Under the pieces are notes generated by a model. The model worked only from the letters and a program-made list of their open reading frames with translations. It searched no databases and was not told the origin of the DNA. From CALDUY01 sp046350255 (GTDB lineage Bacteria; Planctomycetota; Planctomycetia; Gemmatales; Gemmataceae), in NCBI GenBank assembly GCA_046350255.1, contig JAXMAV010000006.1, positions 393,103 through 457,102 on the forward strand: a DNA stretch of 64,000 nt, written 5' to 3'. Position numbers and translations under genes: made by a program. Positions 52,793 through 61,832 of this stretch are shown piece by piece (positions within the stretch are counted from its first letter, which is position 1; the number at the start of each line of letters is the position of its first letter).

Positions 52793-54976
52793 ATGCTCGT
52801 GGACACTCCCGACAGCATGGCTGAGCTTCTGCAGGATCTCGGCCTGCTGGAGTCTTCCCGATTTGAGGAACTACACCGCCTCGCCGCCCAGTATCGCACT
52901 CCTCGTGACCTGGCCCGCCATCTCATTCGCCAGGAATGGTTGACGGCCTTCCAGGCCAACCAGCTGCTTCAGGGTAAGGGCGATCAACTGGTGGTTGGCC
53001 CCTACATCTTGCTAGAACGCATCGGCGAAGGCGGCATGGGCGAGGTGTTCAAGGGACGCCATCGCCGGCTGCATCGACTGGCGGCCATCAAGGTTATCGC
53101 ACGCAAACGCCTCCAGAACCAGGTCGCCCTGGCCCGCTTCAATCGCGAGGTAGAGGCGGCTGCCCAGCTATCGCATCCGAACATTGTTGCCGTCCACGAT
53201 GCTGGTGCCGAGGGCGAGCGATTCTATCTCTCGATGGAACTGCTGGAAGGGATGGACCTGGGCCACCTCGTGCGGAAGACCGGCCCATTGCCCATTCCGC
53301 TGGCCTGCGATCTCATCCGGCAGTCAGCCCTGGGACTCCACCACGCCCATGAGCTGGGTTTTGTCCACCGCGACATCAAGCCACAGAATCTCTTCGTCTG
53401 TCCACGCGGCGGCAAGCTGGCCGAGCCCATCGCGCTGGATCGCCTGGTTGGCTCCACTGTCAAGATTCTCGATATGGGCCTGATCCGTCAGCAACCCCAT
53501 CGCCTCGACGAAGCAGCCCTGGCTCTGACCCAGCATGGCCTGGTCCTTGGCACGCTCGACTACCTGGCGCCAGAGCAGGCGCGAAATGCCCATCTTGTGG
53601 ACCGGCGCGCCGACCTCTACAGCCTGGGTTGCACGATGTACCAGCTGCTGACCGGCAAGCCGCCGTTTGAGGGAGCCACGGCGTTTGACCGGTTGATGAA
53701 GCATCAGAACGACCTGCCCGAACCGCTCCGGCACACCCGCCTGGATGTGACGGCGGATCTCGATCGCATCGTAGCTCGTCTGCTGGCCAAGGAGCCCGCC
53801 GACCGGTTCGCGACGGCAGCCGACTTGGTGGCCGCCTTGCTTCCGTTCATCGGCGCTGCCGGGGTGAACGCGGTTCCTGTCATTAATCCTTCCACCCTGA
53901 TGGAACCGACCCGGCACCTGCTCGATCTGGAGCAAGAAACCCCCTCCGAGTTCGACACGGAACCAGTACAGCCCCCTCTCTCGACCGCACCGTCCTTCCC
54001 CCGGCCACGCTGGTGGTGGGCTCTCGGCCCGGCTGGTCTTCTCCTTCTCCTGACCGTGATTTTCTGGCCACACTCTCAACCGGTCGTTCCTGACGAGCCG
54101 CCTCCGAAAGCCTCTCCGCGAACAGTGGTAGACCTGAGCAACTACCTCCCCGCCGATGCCCTGGGCGTGCTGCACCTGGCTCCACGCACCCTGTTCGGGC
54201 CGACCTTCTGGAAGAAGAGCAAGCCACAAACCAGCCCGGCGCTCAACTGGTTCCCCCTGCTCGGCACTCTGGGAGTGGATGCAGCCCAAGATCTCGATTG
54301 GATGCGGGTTTGCTTCTCCTCCTTCGACCCCCATCAGACACTGTGGATGGCCCGGGGCAGTCTCCCGGTTCAGAAGATCCGAAGCGGCGGCAAGCTGTTG
54401 GCCTCGCAGGGCTCCTTCGAGCTATTCTCCTTCGAGGGATCATCAGACAGGCCATCCTACTTCATCGGTCTGAGCAAGGAGATCCTCCTGCTGGCCAGGG
54501 ATCGCTCACGCATCGAGGATGCCCTGGCTTTCGCCAGGGGCGGCCCGGCTCGGCCTGTGAAGGATGCCCTGCTACGTGAGGCGCTGGGACGCATCGACCG
54601 CACCCTGCCTTTGTGGCTGCTCGTGTCGCCTGGGTCGCTGTTCTCCACCCCCGACCAGGACACCCAGGCGTTGGGGCTCGATCTGCGAGCCGTCCTGGCC
54701 CCCGCGCGCATCGTCCATGGTCACTGGCACTGTGACGACAAGCTGCACTCCACCATCGACGTGCAAACCGGCGATGAGGACTCCTGCCAGAAGGTACAAA
54801 AACGGCTCCGCGAATTGAGGAGTTCCGCAGGGTGGGAGGAGCTAAGACAACGCTGGGTGAATGAGAATGCCACGGGGCTGCCCCAGGTACTCCTGGTGCT
54901 ACTCCGAACCGGGACTCTCACTCGCGTGGGTACTACCATCCGCCTTACATCCGAGATTCGTCCCGGCCAACTTTAA
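52793..54976 (+). CDS. Membrane-anchored Ser/Thr protein kinase
   Basis: 727 residues from ATG 52793 (GAGGCGG leader). Residues 1-68 are the helical extension shared with the other kinase (LIRQEWLTAFQANQLLQGKGDQLVVG). Kinase motifs: IGEGGMGEVFKG, K100 in AIKVI, FVHRDIKPQN with D193, D227 in ILDMG (DFG replaced by DMG), GTLDYLAPEQAR and RADLYSLGCTMYQLL. A transmembrane helix (WWWALGPAGLLLLLTVIFW, about 406-426) leads to a roughly 300-residue C-terminal domain outside the cytoplasm, with beta strands and no recognised family. This is a sensor-kinase architecture common in planctomycetes. Confidence 0.92.
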   Translation: MLVDTPDSMAELLQDLGLLESSRFEELHRLAAQYRTPRDLARHLIRQEWLTAFQANQLLQGKGDQLVVGPYILLERIGEGGMGEVFKGRHRRLHRLAAIKVIARKRLQNQVALARFNREVEAAAQLSHPNIVAVHDAGAEGERFYLSMELLEGMDLGHLVRKTGPLPIPLACDLIRQSALGLHHAHELGFVHRDIKPQNLFVCPRGGKLAEPIALDRLVGSTVKILDMGLIRQQPHRLDEAALALTQHGLVLGTLDYLAPEQARNAHLVDRRADLYSLGCTMYQLLTGKPPFEGATAFDRLMKHQNDLPEPLRHTRLDVTADLDRIVARLLAKEPADRFATAADLVAALLPFIGAAGVNAVPVINPSTLMEPTRHLLDLEQETPSEFDTEPVQPPLSTAPSFPRPRWWWALGPAGLLLLLTVIFWPHSQPVVPDEPPPKASPRTVVDLSNYLPADALGVLHLAPRTLFGPTFWKKSKPQTSPALNWFPLLGTLGVDAAQDLDWMRVCFSSFDPHQTLWMARGSLPVQKIRSGGKLLASQGSFELFSFEGSSDRPSYFIGLSKEILLLARDRSRIEDALAFARGGPARPVKDALLREALGRIDRTLPLWLLVSPGSLFSTPDQDTQALGLDLRAVLAPARIVHGHWHCDDKLHSTIDVQTGDEDSCQKVQKRLRELRSSAGWEELRQRWVNENATGLPQVLLVLLRTGTLTRVGTTIRLTSEIRPGQL

Positions 54977-54999
54977 CCTCTTCATCGAGGCGGAGCCTC

Positions 55000-56607
55000 A
55001 TGTCTCAGGTCCATGTCCCCAGCGTCGCCGATCGCATCGTGGAACGGCTCGCGCAACATGGGGTGTCGATCCTCTTTGGCTACCCTGGGGGACAGCTCAC
55101 CCCCATCTACGATGCGTTATATCGCACTCCTGGGGTGAGACACATCCTGGCGCGCCACGAGCAGGCCGCCGCCTTCATGGCGGATGGCTACGCCCGGGCG
55201 ACCGGTCAACCAGGAGTGTGCCTGGCCGTGTGTGGTCCCGGGGTGTACAACGCCGCCACCCCGCTGGCCACGGCCGACACCGATTCCATCCCCGTCCTGC
55301 TGCTGAGTGGTCAGGTTCCCCTGGCCGGACGCGGTCGCCGCACCGGGTACTATCACGAAAACGAGCAGCTCGAGGCCAGCGCCTTTTTCAGCCAGACGCA
55401 GGTGTGCATCGAAAGTCCCGACCAAGTGGCCGACCTGGTCGATTTTGCCTGGCGCCAACTAACCGAACGACGACCCGGGCCAGTGCTCCTTGAAGTGCCG
55501 GTCGATGTGCTGCGCGAACCCGCGCCCGATCCACTGCCGCCATTGCCACCCCCGCCCGCCCGACCCAAACCAGATGCGGCCACCCTGGATTCCCTCGTCG
55601 CCGCCTTGCAGGAGGCGCGCCGGCCGATTCTTCTGGCAGGTGGCGGCGTCAGTCGCTCGGGAGCCGAAGCAGCCCTGCGGCAGCTGGCGGAACGCCTGGG
55701 CGCTCCCGTTTTTCACACGGCAAACGGCAAGTGCGCCCTGCCGGGCAGTCATCCTCTGGCGGCTGGCATGCCATGGACGCGGGTCACCTCTGACCTTAGC
55801 CAGATGGCGGACTTGTTCTCTCCGTTGTGGAAAGTAACCGACTTCCTGCTGGCAGTCGGCTGTCGGTTCACTCAGCTGGCCACCGGAAGTTGGACCATCC
55901 CGCTCCCCGCTCGCCGGGCCCAGATCGACATCGACCCCGGCGAGCTGGGCCGCCATTATCCCCTGGAGATCGGGCTGGTCGGCGATGCCCGCGCAACCCT
56001 CGAGAAGCTGCTGGCCCGTTTGCCCACCGAGACGCGTTCGCCCTGGGCTAGCCTGCCTGCGAAGAAGGAGCCCTGGCGGTTGCCCGGCATCGATCCGCTC
56101 GGCCCCATTGCACGGGCCTTGCCCGCCAACGGGCTCGTCAGCGCCGATGTGACCCGGCTGGCCTACATGGCCATGGCAGAGCTGCCTCTGGAAGGCGCAC
56201 GCTCGTTCCTGCACCCGGCCGGATCGGTGGCCATGGGGTACGGTCTACCAGCAGGGCTGGGTGCCCGGGCGGCCTTTCCCGATCGACCGGTGCTCGTACT
56301 TGTGGGAGATGGCGGATTTCAGATGTCGGCCATGGAGCTGGCCACTGCCGCGCAGGAACGCCTTCCCGTGGTCGTCCTGCTGGTCAACGACTCGTGCCTG
56401 ACTTTGATCAAGTCCACGCAGGAACGGAAATACGCGCGCCGATTCATCGGCGTCGATCTGCACAACCCGGATTTCGGGCAGTTCTGCCGCGCCTTCGGAG
56501 CAGACCACCAACTGATCGCCTCGGAAGCGCACCTGGAAGAGGCTCTGCGGTCGGCCTTCGCGGCGAAGCACACGACGGTACTGGAAGTCCGACCCAGCCA
56601 GGAATGA
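55000..56607 (+). CDS. TPP-dependent enzyme of the acetolactate-synthase family
   Basis: 535 residues with the three-domain ALS layout. N-terminal VADRIVERLAQHGVSILFGYPGGQL, the catalytic Glu in LARHEQAAAFMADGYARATG, and AVCGPGVYNAATPLATADTDSIPVLLLSGQVP. The central domain has LLAGGGVSRSGAEAALRQLA. The C-terminal TPP/Mg motif is VLVLVGDGGFQMSAMELATA with LLVNDSCLTLIKS. Some family residues differ: after SGQVP it reads GYYHENEQLEASAFFSQT instead of the F-Q-E of true acetolactate synthases. There is no regulatory small subunit nearby, so it may be a decarboxylase or sulfoacetaldehyde/oxalyl-type relative. Confidence 0.85.
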   Translation: MSQVHVPSVADRIVERLAQHGVSILFGYPGGQLTPIYDALYRTPGVRHILARHEQAAAFMADGYARATGQPGVCLAVCGPGVYNAATPLATADTDSIPVLLLSGQVPLAGRGRRTGYYHENEQLEASAFFSQTQVCIESPDQVADLVDFAWRQLTERRPGPVLLEVPVDVLREPAPDPLPPLPPPPARPKPDAATLDSLVAALQEARRPILLAGGGVSRSGAEAALRQLAERLGAPVFHTANGKCALPGSHPLAAGMPWTRVTSDLSQMADLFSPLWKVTDFLLAVGCRFTQLATGSWTIPLPARRAQIDIDPGELGRHYPLEIGLVGDARATLEKLLARLPTETRSPWASLPAKKEPWRLPGIDPLGPIARALPANGLVSADVTRLAYMAMAELPLEGARSFLHPAGSVAMGYGLPAGLGARAAFPDRPVLVLVGDGGFQMSAMELATAAQERLPVVVLLVNDSCLTLIKSTQERKYARRFIGVDLHNPDFGQFCRAFGADHQLIASEAHLEEALRSAFAAKHTTVLEVRPSQE

Positions 56608-56612
56608 AGAAA

Positions 56613-56639
56613 CGCCAGTGTGGGATGACCACACTGGCG
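56613..56639. terminator. Bidirectional terminator
   Basis: A perfect 11-bp stem, CGCCAGTGTGG with CCACACTGGCG, has a GATGA loop and lies between two convergent genes. The minus direction runs into TTTCTTC, the plus direction does not have a T tract. Confidence 0.75.
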
Positions 56640-56667
56640 CCCGAGATTTCGAGGGGAGAAGCGCCCA

Positions 56668-56901
56668 TCAGGCGGTGACGGTCTTCTCGACGTCGCCCGC
56701 TTCGCTGGGAAGCTCACTGTCGAGCCAATCCTTGTCAATGCCTTCATCGACAATCTGCTCGACCTGGTTTTCGTCAATGCCATAGTCGGCCGCCACCTGA
56801 CCCCGAGCGCTGGCATGCGAGCGGGGTCCCTGGTCTTCGAGCCGAACTATCGAAAAGAAGATCTCTTTTCTCTCTTTGAGAGTCAATCGCTTTGCACGCA
56901 T
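56668..56901 (-). CDS. Small helix-turn-helix-like protein
   Basis: 77 residues from ATG 56901 (AGGAG leader). Basic N-terminus (MRAKRLTLKERKEIFFSIV), then ARGQVAADYGIDENQVEQIVDEGIDKDWL, which resembles the DNA-recognition helices of a small transcription regulator, and an acidic tail. A role as a DNA-binding or adaptor protein is possible but unproven. It is divergent from the M20 amidohydrolase. Confidence 0.6.
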   Translation of the reverse strand: MRAKRLTLKERKEIFFSIVRLEDQGPRSHASARGQVAADYGIDENQVEQIVDEGIDKDWLDSELPSEAGDVEKTVTA

Positions 56902-57170
56902 CGCACCAGCTCCTGGTATCGGTCCGGTCTTGGTTGTCGCTGGTTGTGGGGGTTGAACCACCCCATAGATCAGCCAGGCGAACGCTGCCTGGGAGATGTG
57001 CAGCCGTCCGGAGCAAATAAACGCATCGGTTGCGCCAAGCAACCACTACACTTCAGTATACGCATGGCCGCCCCCGAGTTTTACTCTTCTTCTTACTTTT
57101 TCCCGGTCGTCGCTCCCCCGGGCGCATACCCTGTCTACCGATCCCTCCTGTTCGTCCCGAGGCTCGAACC

Positions 57171-58538
57171 ATGCATGCACTCCTCCGCCCCACCTGGGCG
57201 CACCGACTGGTCCTCGCTTTGCTATCGCTTGGTATGCTGACGGGCTTGCCCCAGGCTCAGGATGCGGCCACGCCGCCCCCCGTCCGCGAGCGCTTCAAGG
57301 ACGTGGACACCCAGGTGACGCGAGATCTTCCCGACCTGGAGACGTTCTACAAACATCTGCACTCGCATCCCGAGCTTTCGCTCATGGAGGTGCAAACCGC
57401 TGCCCGCCTGGCCGACGAGCTGAAGAAGCTCGGTTTCACGGTGACCACCCGGGTCGGCGGGACCGGCGTGGTGGGCGTGCTTGAAAACGGCAAGGGGCCC
57501 ACGGTGCTGGTTCGCACCGACATGGATGCCCTGCCTGTCACCGAGCAAACGGGTGCGCCCTACGCCAGCAAGGTCCGCACGCGTGATCGCCAGGGCCGCG
57601 AGGTGGGCGTCATGCACGCCTGTGGACACGATATCCACATGACCTGCTGGCTCGGGACGGCCCGGGTGCTGGTGGCGCTCAAGGAAAAGTGGAAGGGCAC
57701 CCTGGTGTTCATCGGACAGCCTGCCGAGGAGATCGGCGTCGGCGCCCGCGCGATGCTCGAGGCCGGCCTGTTCACCCGGTTTCCCAAACCCGACTATTGC
57801 CTGGCCCTGCACTGCGACAGCCAGACCCCGCACGGCACGGTGTCGTTCTCCGAGGGGCTCGCCCTGGCCAACGTTGATACCGTCGATATCACCGTCAAGG
57901 GCAAGGGTGGCCATGGCGCCGCCCCGCACACGACGGTCGATCCGATCGTCCTGGCTGCGCGGATTGTGCTGGATCTACAAACCCTGGTCAGCCGGGAGAC
58001 CAACCCCACCGATCCTGCGGTGGTGACCGTCGGATCGATCCACGGAGGGACGAAGCACAACATCATCCCCGATGAGGTGAAGCTGCAACTCACCGTGCGC
58101 AGCACCAAGGATAGCGTCCGACACCATCGGCTCACGGGTATCAAGCGCATCGCCGAGGGCTGCGCGAAGGCAGCCAACGCCCCGGTGCCAACGGTGAAGG
58201 TCGATGAATCCGAGTTCACCCCGGCTCTGTACAACAACCCGGCCCTGACGAAGAAGACGGTGGCGCTGTTCCGCGATGTCCTGGGCGAAAAGAACGTCCG
58301 CGAGCGTCCCCCCATCCTGGGTGGTGAGGACTTCTCGCGGTATGGCCGGGCCGGTGTACCGGTGTTTCTCTACTTCCTGGGCACCATCGCGCCGGAAAAG
58401 GTGGAGGCCGCCCAGAAGGAGGGAGCAGCCCCCCTGCCCTCCTTGCATTCAGACCAGTTCGCCCCGGTGCCGATCCCGAGTATCCGCACCGGGGTCAAGA
58501 CGATGTCGCTGGCCGCCCTGAACCTGCTGGGCCGCTAG
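57171..58538 (+). CDS. Exported M20-family amidohydrolase
   Basis: 455 residues from ATG 57171 (GAGGCTCG leader) with signal peptide HRLVLALLSLGMLTGLPQAQ. M20 (HipO/IAA-amino-acid hydrolase type) motifs: HLHSHPELSLMEVQTAARL, VLVRTDMDALPVTEQTG, MHACGHDIHMTCWLG, IGQPAEEIGVGARAML with the general-base Glu, LALHCDSQTPHG, GKGGHGAAPHTTVDPI, and the dimerisation/metal motifs NIIPDEV and ILGGEDFSRYG. It hydrolyses N-acyl amino acids or similar amides in the periplasm; a specific substrate cannot be read. Confidence 0.92.
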   Translation: MHALLRPTWAHRLVLALLSLGMLTGLPQAQDAATPPPVRERFKDVDTQVTRDLPDLETFYKHLHSHPELSLMEVQTAARLADELKKLGFTVTTRVGGTGVVGVLENGKGPTVLVRTDMDALPVTEQTGAPYASKVRTRDRQGREVGVMHACGHDIHMTCWLGTARVLVALKEKWKGTLVFIGQPAEEIGVGARAMLEAGLFTRFPKPDYCLALHCDSQTPHGTVSFSEGLALANVDTVDITVKGKGGHGAAPHTTVDPIVLAARIVLDLQTLVSRETNPTDPAVVTVGSIHGGTKHNIIPDEVKLQLTVRSTKDSVRHHRLTGIKRIAEGCAKAANAPVPTVKVDESEFTPALYNNPALTKKTVALFRDVLGEKNVRERPPILGGEDFSRYGRAGVPVFLYFLGTIAPEKVEAAQKEGAAPLPSLHSDQFAPVPIPSIRTGVKTMSLAALNLLGR

Positions 58539-58548
58539 CCGACAGCGC

Positions 58549-59706
58549 TCAGCTGGCCTTGCGCGCCAGACGATGAACGTAGGCGGAGATGCCCTGCAGG
58601 ACACGTTCCTGCTGCGCTGCCGTGATCTCGGGGAAGATCGGCAAGGCGATGACGCACCGGCTGGCCGCCTCGCTCACGGGGAAGTCGCCCGGACCATACC
58701 CCAGGTAGCGGAGGCACTCCTGCAGGTGCAGCGAAAGCGGGTAGTAGATCTCGCAGCCGATCTTCTCAGCCTTCAGGTGCTGCACCAGGGCATCGCGATC
58801 GCCTCGGCCGACCCGCACCACATACTGGTTGTAGGTGTGGCGACGATTGTCCTGCGCGACCGGGCGCTGCAGGTACGACGCCAGGTGATAGCGATCGATG
58901 AGTTCGTCGTAGCGGGCAGCCGCCGCCTGACGGTTGCTGATCCAGCGGTCGAGGTGAGGCAGCTTCACGCGCAACATGCAGGCCTGCAGGGCGTCGATAC
59001 GTGCGTTCCAGCCCATGTACTTGTGGTAGTAGCGCGGTTCCATGCCGTGGACGCGCAGACAGTTCATCCGGGCAGCCAGGGCCGGGTCGCTGGTTACCGT
59101 CATGCCAGCATCGCCGTAGGCGCCCAGGTTCTTGGTCGGATAGAAGCTGAGACAGCCGACCACACCCAGGCTGCCGGCGCGCTTGTTCTCGTACTCGGCC
59201 CCCATCGACTGGGCGGCATCCTCGATGATGGCGAGGTTATGCCGTTCGGCGATCCGCCACAGACGCGACATATCCGCACACTGGCCAAACAGGTGAACCA
59301 CCATGATGGCCCGGGTGCGCGGGGTGATCATGGCCTCAACCTGGTCCGGATCGATGTTGAACGACACCGGATCGATGTCGGCAAAGACCGGCCGGGCGCC
59401 GCAGCGAGCGATGCAGCCCGCGGTGGCAAAGAAGGTGAAGGCCGGCAAGATCACCTCGTCACCTTCGCCGATCTCCAGGCCATGCAGGGCCAGCGAGAGC
59501 GCCTCGGTGCCGGACCCACAGCCCACCCCATGGCTTGCGCCGCAATAGGCAGCCACCTCTTCTTCCAGCGCGGCTACTTCGGGTCCCAGGATGACCTGCC
59601 CCGAAGCCAGAACGCGAGCAAGAGCGGCCTCGATCTGAGGTTGCAGCTCCGAGTACTGGACGTGCAGATCAAATAGTGGGACGCCAGCGGGATTGCTCGC
59701 GGACAT
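58549..59706 (-). CDS. DegT/DnrJ/EryC1/StrS family aminotransferase
   Basis: 385 residues with a good leader (GAAGGGAG). N-terminal PLFDLHVQYSELQPQIEAALARVL, GVGCGSGTEALSLALHGLEIGEGDEVILP, AIIEDAAQSMGAEYENKRAG, PLP lysine in SFYPTKNLGAYGDAG, and MGWNARIDALQACMLRVKL. These enzymes transfer an amino group onto a keto-sugar nucleotide for surface polysaccharides or antibiotics. Its partners are not adjacent, but a GT-C-like gene and a GT2 gene lie upstream on the other strand. Confidence 0.93.
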   Translation of the reverse strand: MSASNPAGVPLFDLHVQYSELQPQIEAALARVLASGQVILGPEVAALEEEVAAYCGASHGVGCGSGTEALSLALHGLEIGEGDEVILPAFTFFATAGCIARCGARPVFADIDPVSFNIDPDQVEAMITPRTRAIMVVHLFGQCADMSRLWRIAERHNLAIIEDAAQSMGAEYENKRAGSLGVVGCLSFYPTKNLGAYGDAGMTVTSDPALAARMNCLRVHGMEPRYYHKYMGWNARIDALQACMLRVKLPHLDRWISNRQAAAARYDELIDRYHLASYLQRPVAQDNRRHTYNQYVVRVGRGDRDALVQHLKAEKIGCEIYYPLSLHLQECLRYLGYGPGDFPVSEAASRCVIALPIFPEITAAQQERVLQGISAYVHRLARKAS

Positions 59707-59908
59707 ACCTGACTCCCTTCACCTGTCCTGATTTGGCCTCGCCCGGCGACTCCTCCTGAATCGCACGACGAATGACCGGCCACCCTATGTTCCATCGCCC
59801 CGGAAGTCAATTCCATCTCGAGGCCTCCAGGCACGAATTCACCTTGATCCATGTCCCGCAGACATTCCATAATGCGGCATCACTCGGAGTCACTGGCAAA
59901 GGAGTGCC

Positions 59909-61735
59909 ATGTCCACCACCCTGATCTCCCCACGCGCACTTCCAGATACTCTCACGCCGGTACCCGCGGTTGCCCCTTCAAGCGATGCCCTCTGGACCGC
60001 GCGACTGCGCTGGGTGGGTCGCCTGGTCGGTCTGGCGTTCTTCGTCCTCCACGGGTACGCCAATCGCCACCTGATCAATCCCGACGGCATCGCCTACCTG
60101 GAGGTGGCCAGCCAGTATCTACGCGGAGAATGGGCCCAGGCGCTCAACGGCTACTGGAGTCCCCTGTATTCCTGGTTGCTGGCCGGCACCCTGGCTGTGG
60201 TCCAGCCCTCGGCCTACTGGGAATGCGCTACCGCTCATGCCCTGGGCGTCGTCCTCGCCCTGGGTGCGCTGTTTTCCTTCGAGTGGCTGCTCCGCGAATG
60301 GCTCATTCTTCGAGCCGCCCAGCGCGAACGCTGCCGCGAACGCTGGAGCGATCTACTCCCCGATTGGCTGCTGGTCGGGCTCAGTTACGCCGTCTTCTTG
60401 ATCGTGGCGCGACGACTGATCACGGTGTCGCTGTTGACGCCGGACCTCCTTGTCGCCGCCGGCATGGCCTGCGCCTGCGCTCTGCTCATTCGCCGTCAGC
60501 GCGTGCGCGAGACCGGCTTTTCCCCCGGGATCGCGATCGCCCTGGGGCTGGTGCTTGGCCTGTCGTTCCTGGCCAAGGCGATCATGCTACCCATCGGGCT
60601 GGTCATACTCGGTGTGGCCTACCTGCCCCGTGTCCGAAACCGCTGGCGCGAGATGCTGCTGTGCCTGACGACCTGGGGCGTGGTGGCCGGTCCCTGGATC
60701 GTGCTGCTCTCGCTGGCCGCCGGCCGGCCCACCTTCGGCGATGCCGGCCGCCTGAACTACCTCTGGTACGTCGAGGGCTACCCCCGACCCGAGCAGCTGG
60801 CTGGGGCACCGCGTCCTGCTGGCCCGCACGATCCGACGCTTCTAAGCGAGCAGCCTGCGGTGACGGCCTGCGGACATTGCGGATCGGGTTTTTATCCGTT
60901 GTGGATCGATCCCGGCCGGTTCTACAAGCAGGTCCGCCCCCAGCTTAGCCTGGGCAGGCAGCTGGCCGCCAGTGCCCACGTCCTGGCCTTTTACAGCGAT
61001 CTGTTCACCCAGCGGCTGGGAGTGATCACTCTCCTGGTGGGCCTGCTAGTCGGGCTGTCGCTCTTTTCTCGCCGGGGCACCGTGAGAGCCTGGATGGGCA
61101 CGCTGGCGAGCAACCTTCGCGCCTCCTCGCTCTTGCTGATACCTGCCCTGGCGGGACTGGGGTTGTACCTGATCGTCGGCCATGCCGAGGGTCGCCTGGT
61201 CGGACCCTTTGTCTTGCTTCTGGCCGTGGGCCTCCTCAGTGCCATCGAGTTGCCGCACCCCCGGGCAGCCACGCTGAGACCCGTGGGCCTGGCCTCGCTG
61301 GCCCTGGTGGGACTCACGCTCGGAACCAACCTCGGGTATGATGCCGGCTGCGCCCTGGGCGCGGCCTGGCGAGGAGAAGGCCCAGCCGCGCATCCCCACT
61401 GGCAGGTAGCCCAGACCCTGCTGCGCCAGGGAGTCCAGCCTGGTGAGGGCGTCGCCTCGCTGGGGTTCACCTACAACGCGTACTGGGCCCGGCTGGGTGG
61501 CTTTCACTGCATCTGCGAGGTGCCTCAGCAACAGCTGGGGCGCTTTGTCCAGGCCAGCGTCAGTCAGCGCAGCCAGGCTCTTCTCGCCTGTCGCCTGGCC
61601 GGCGCGCGAGCCGCCGTCGCCGCGCTGCCTCCGGGTCGTCTCGTCGAATTTGAAACGATCCCAGGCACCGGCCACGCCTATCGAATTCTCCGCGAACCCG
61701 GCCTCTCAATCGCCGACCCTGGCCTCGTGAAATAG
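59909..61735 (+). CDS. GT-C-like polytopic membrane protein
   Basis: 608 residues with a run of hydrophobic helices (about ten) beginning near residue 36. The early loop NRHLINPDGIAYLEVASQYLRGEWAQALNGYWSPLYSWLLA is typical of lipid-linked-sugar transferases of the ArnT/mannosyltransferase type, in which an acidic residue near the first loop is catalytic (D in NPDGIAYLE). The C-terminal 170 residues are a soluble domain (VQPGEGVASLGFTYNAYWARLGG). It probably transfers sugars at the outer side of the cytoplasmic membrane. It lies upstream of a DPM1-like GT2 on the same strand, a common donor-maker plus acceptor pair. Ribosome site AAAGGAG. Confidence 0.8.
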   Translation: MSTTLISPRALPDTLTPVPAVAPSSDALWTARLRWVGRLVGLAFFVLHGYANRHLINPDGIAYLEVASQYLRGEWAQALNGYWSPLYSWLLAGTLAVVQPSAYWECATAHALGVVLALGALFSFEWLLREWLILRAAQRERCRERWSDLLPDWLLVGLSYAVFLIVARRLITVSLLTPDLLVAAGMACACALLIRRQRVRETGFSPGIAIALGLVLGLSFLAKAIMLPIGLVILGVAYLPRVRNRWREMLLCLTTWGVVAGPWIVLLSLAAGRPTFGDAGRLNYLWYVEGYPRPEQLAGAPRPAGPHDPTLLSEQPAVTACGHCGSGFYPLWIDPGRFYKQVRPQLSLGRQLAASAHVLAFYSDLFTQRLGVITLLVGLLVGLSLFSRRGTVRAWMGTLASNLRASSLLLIPALAGLGLYLIVGHAEGRLVGPFVLLLAVGLLSAIELPHPRAATLRPVGLASLALVGLTLGTNLGYDAGCALGAAWRGEGPAAHPHWQVAQTLLRQGVQPGEGVASLGFTYNAYWARLGGFHCICEVPQQQLGRFVQASVSQRSQALLACRLAGARAAVAALPPGRLVEFETIPGTGHAYRILREPGLSIADPGLVK

Positions 61736-61832
61736 GATAATCCGAACCTGGGGGCGCGAGTCACGAGGAGCGATTCAGGGAAGTAGGTCCCCACAGGGTG
61801 CTTTCCCGCAGGAAGACAGGAAGGATCAAGAC

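Noticed and set aside
59851..60948. Plus-strand open frame overlapping the GT-C-like gene
   Set aside because: It is Arg/Pro/Gly-rich in another frame. The membrane protein has a coherent set of helices and a good start.
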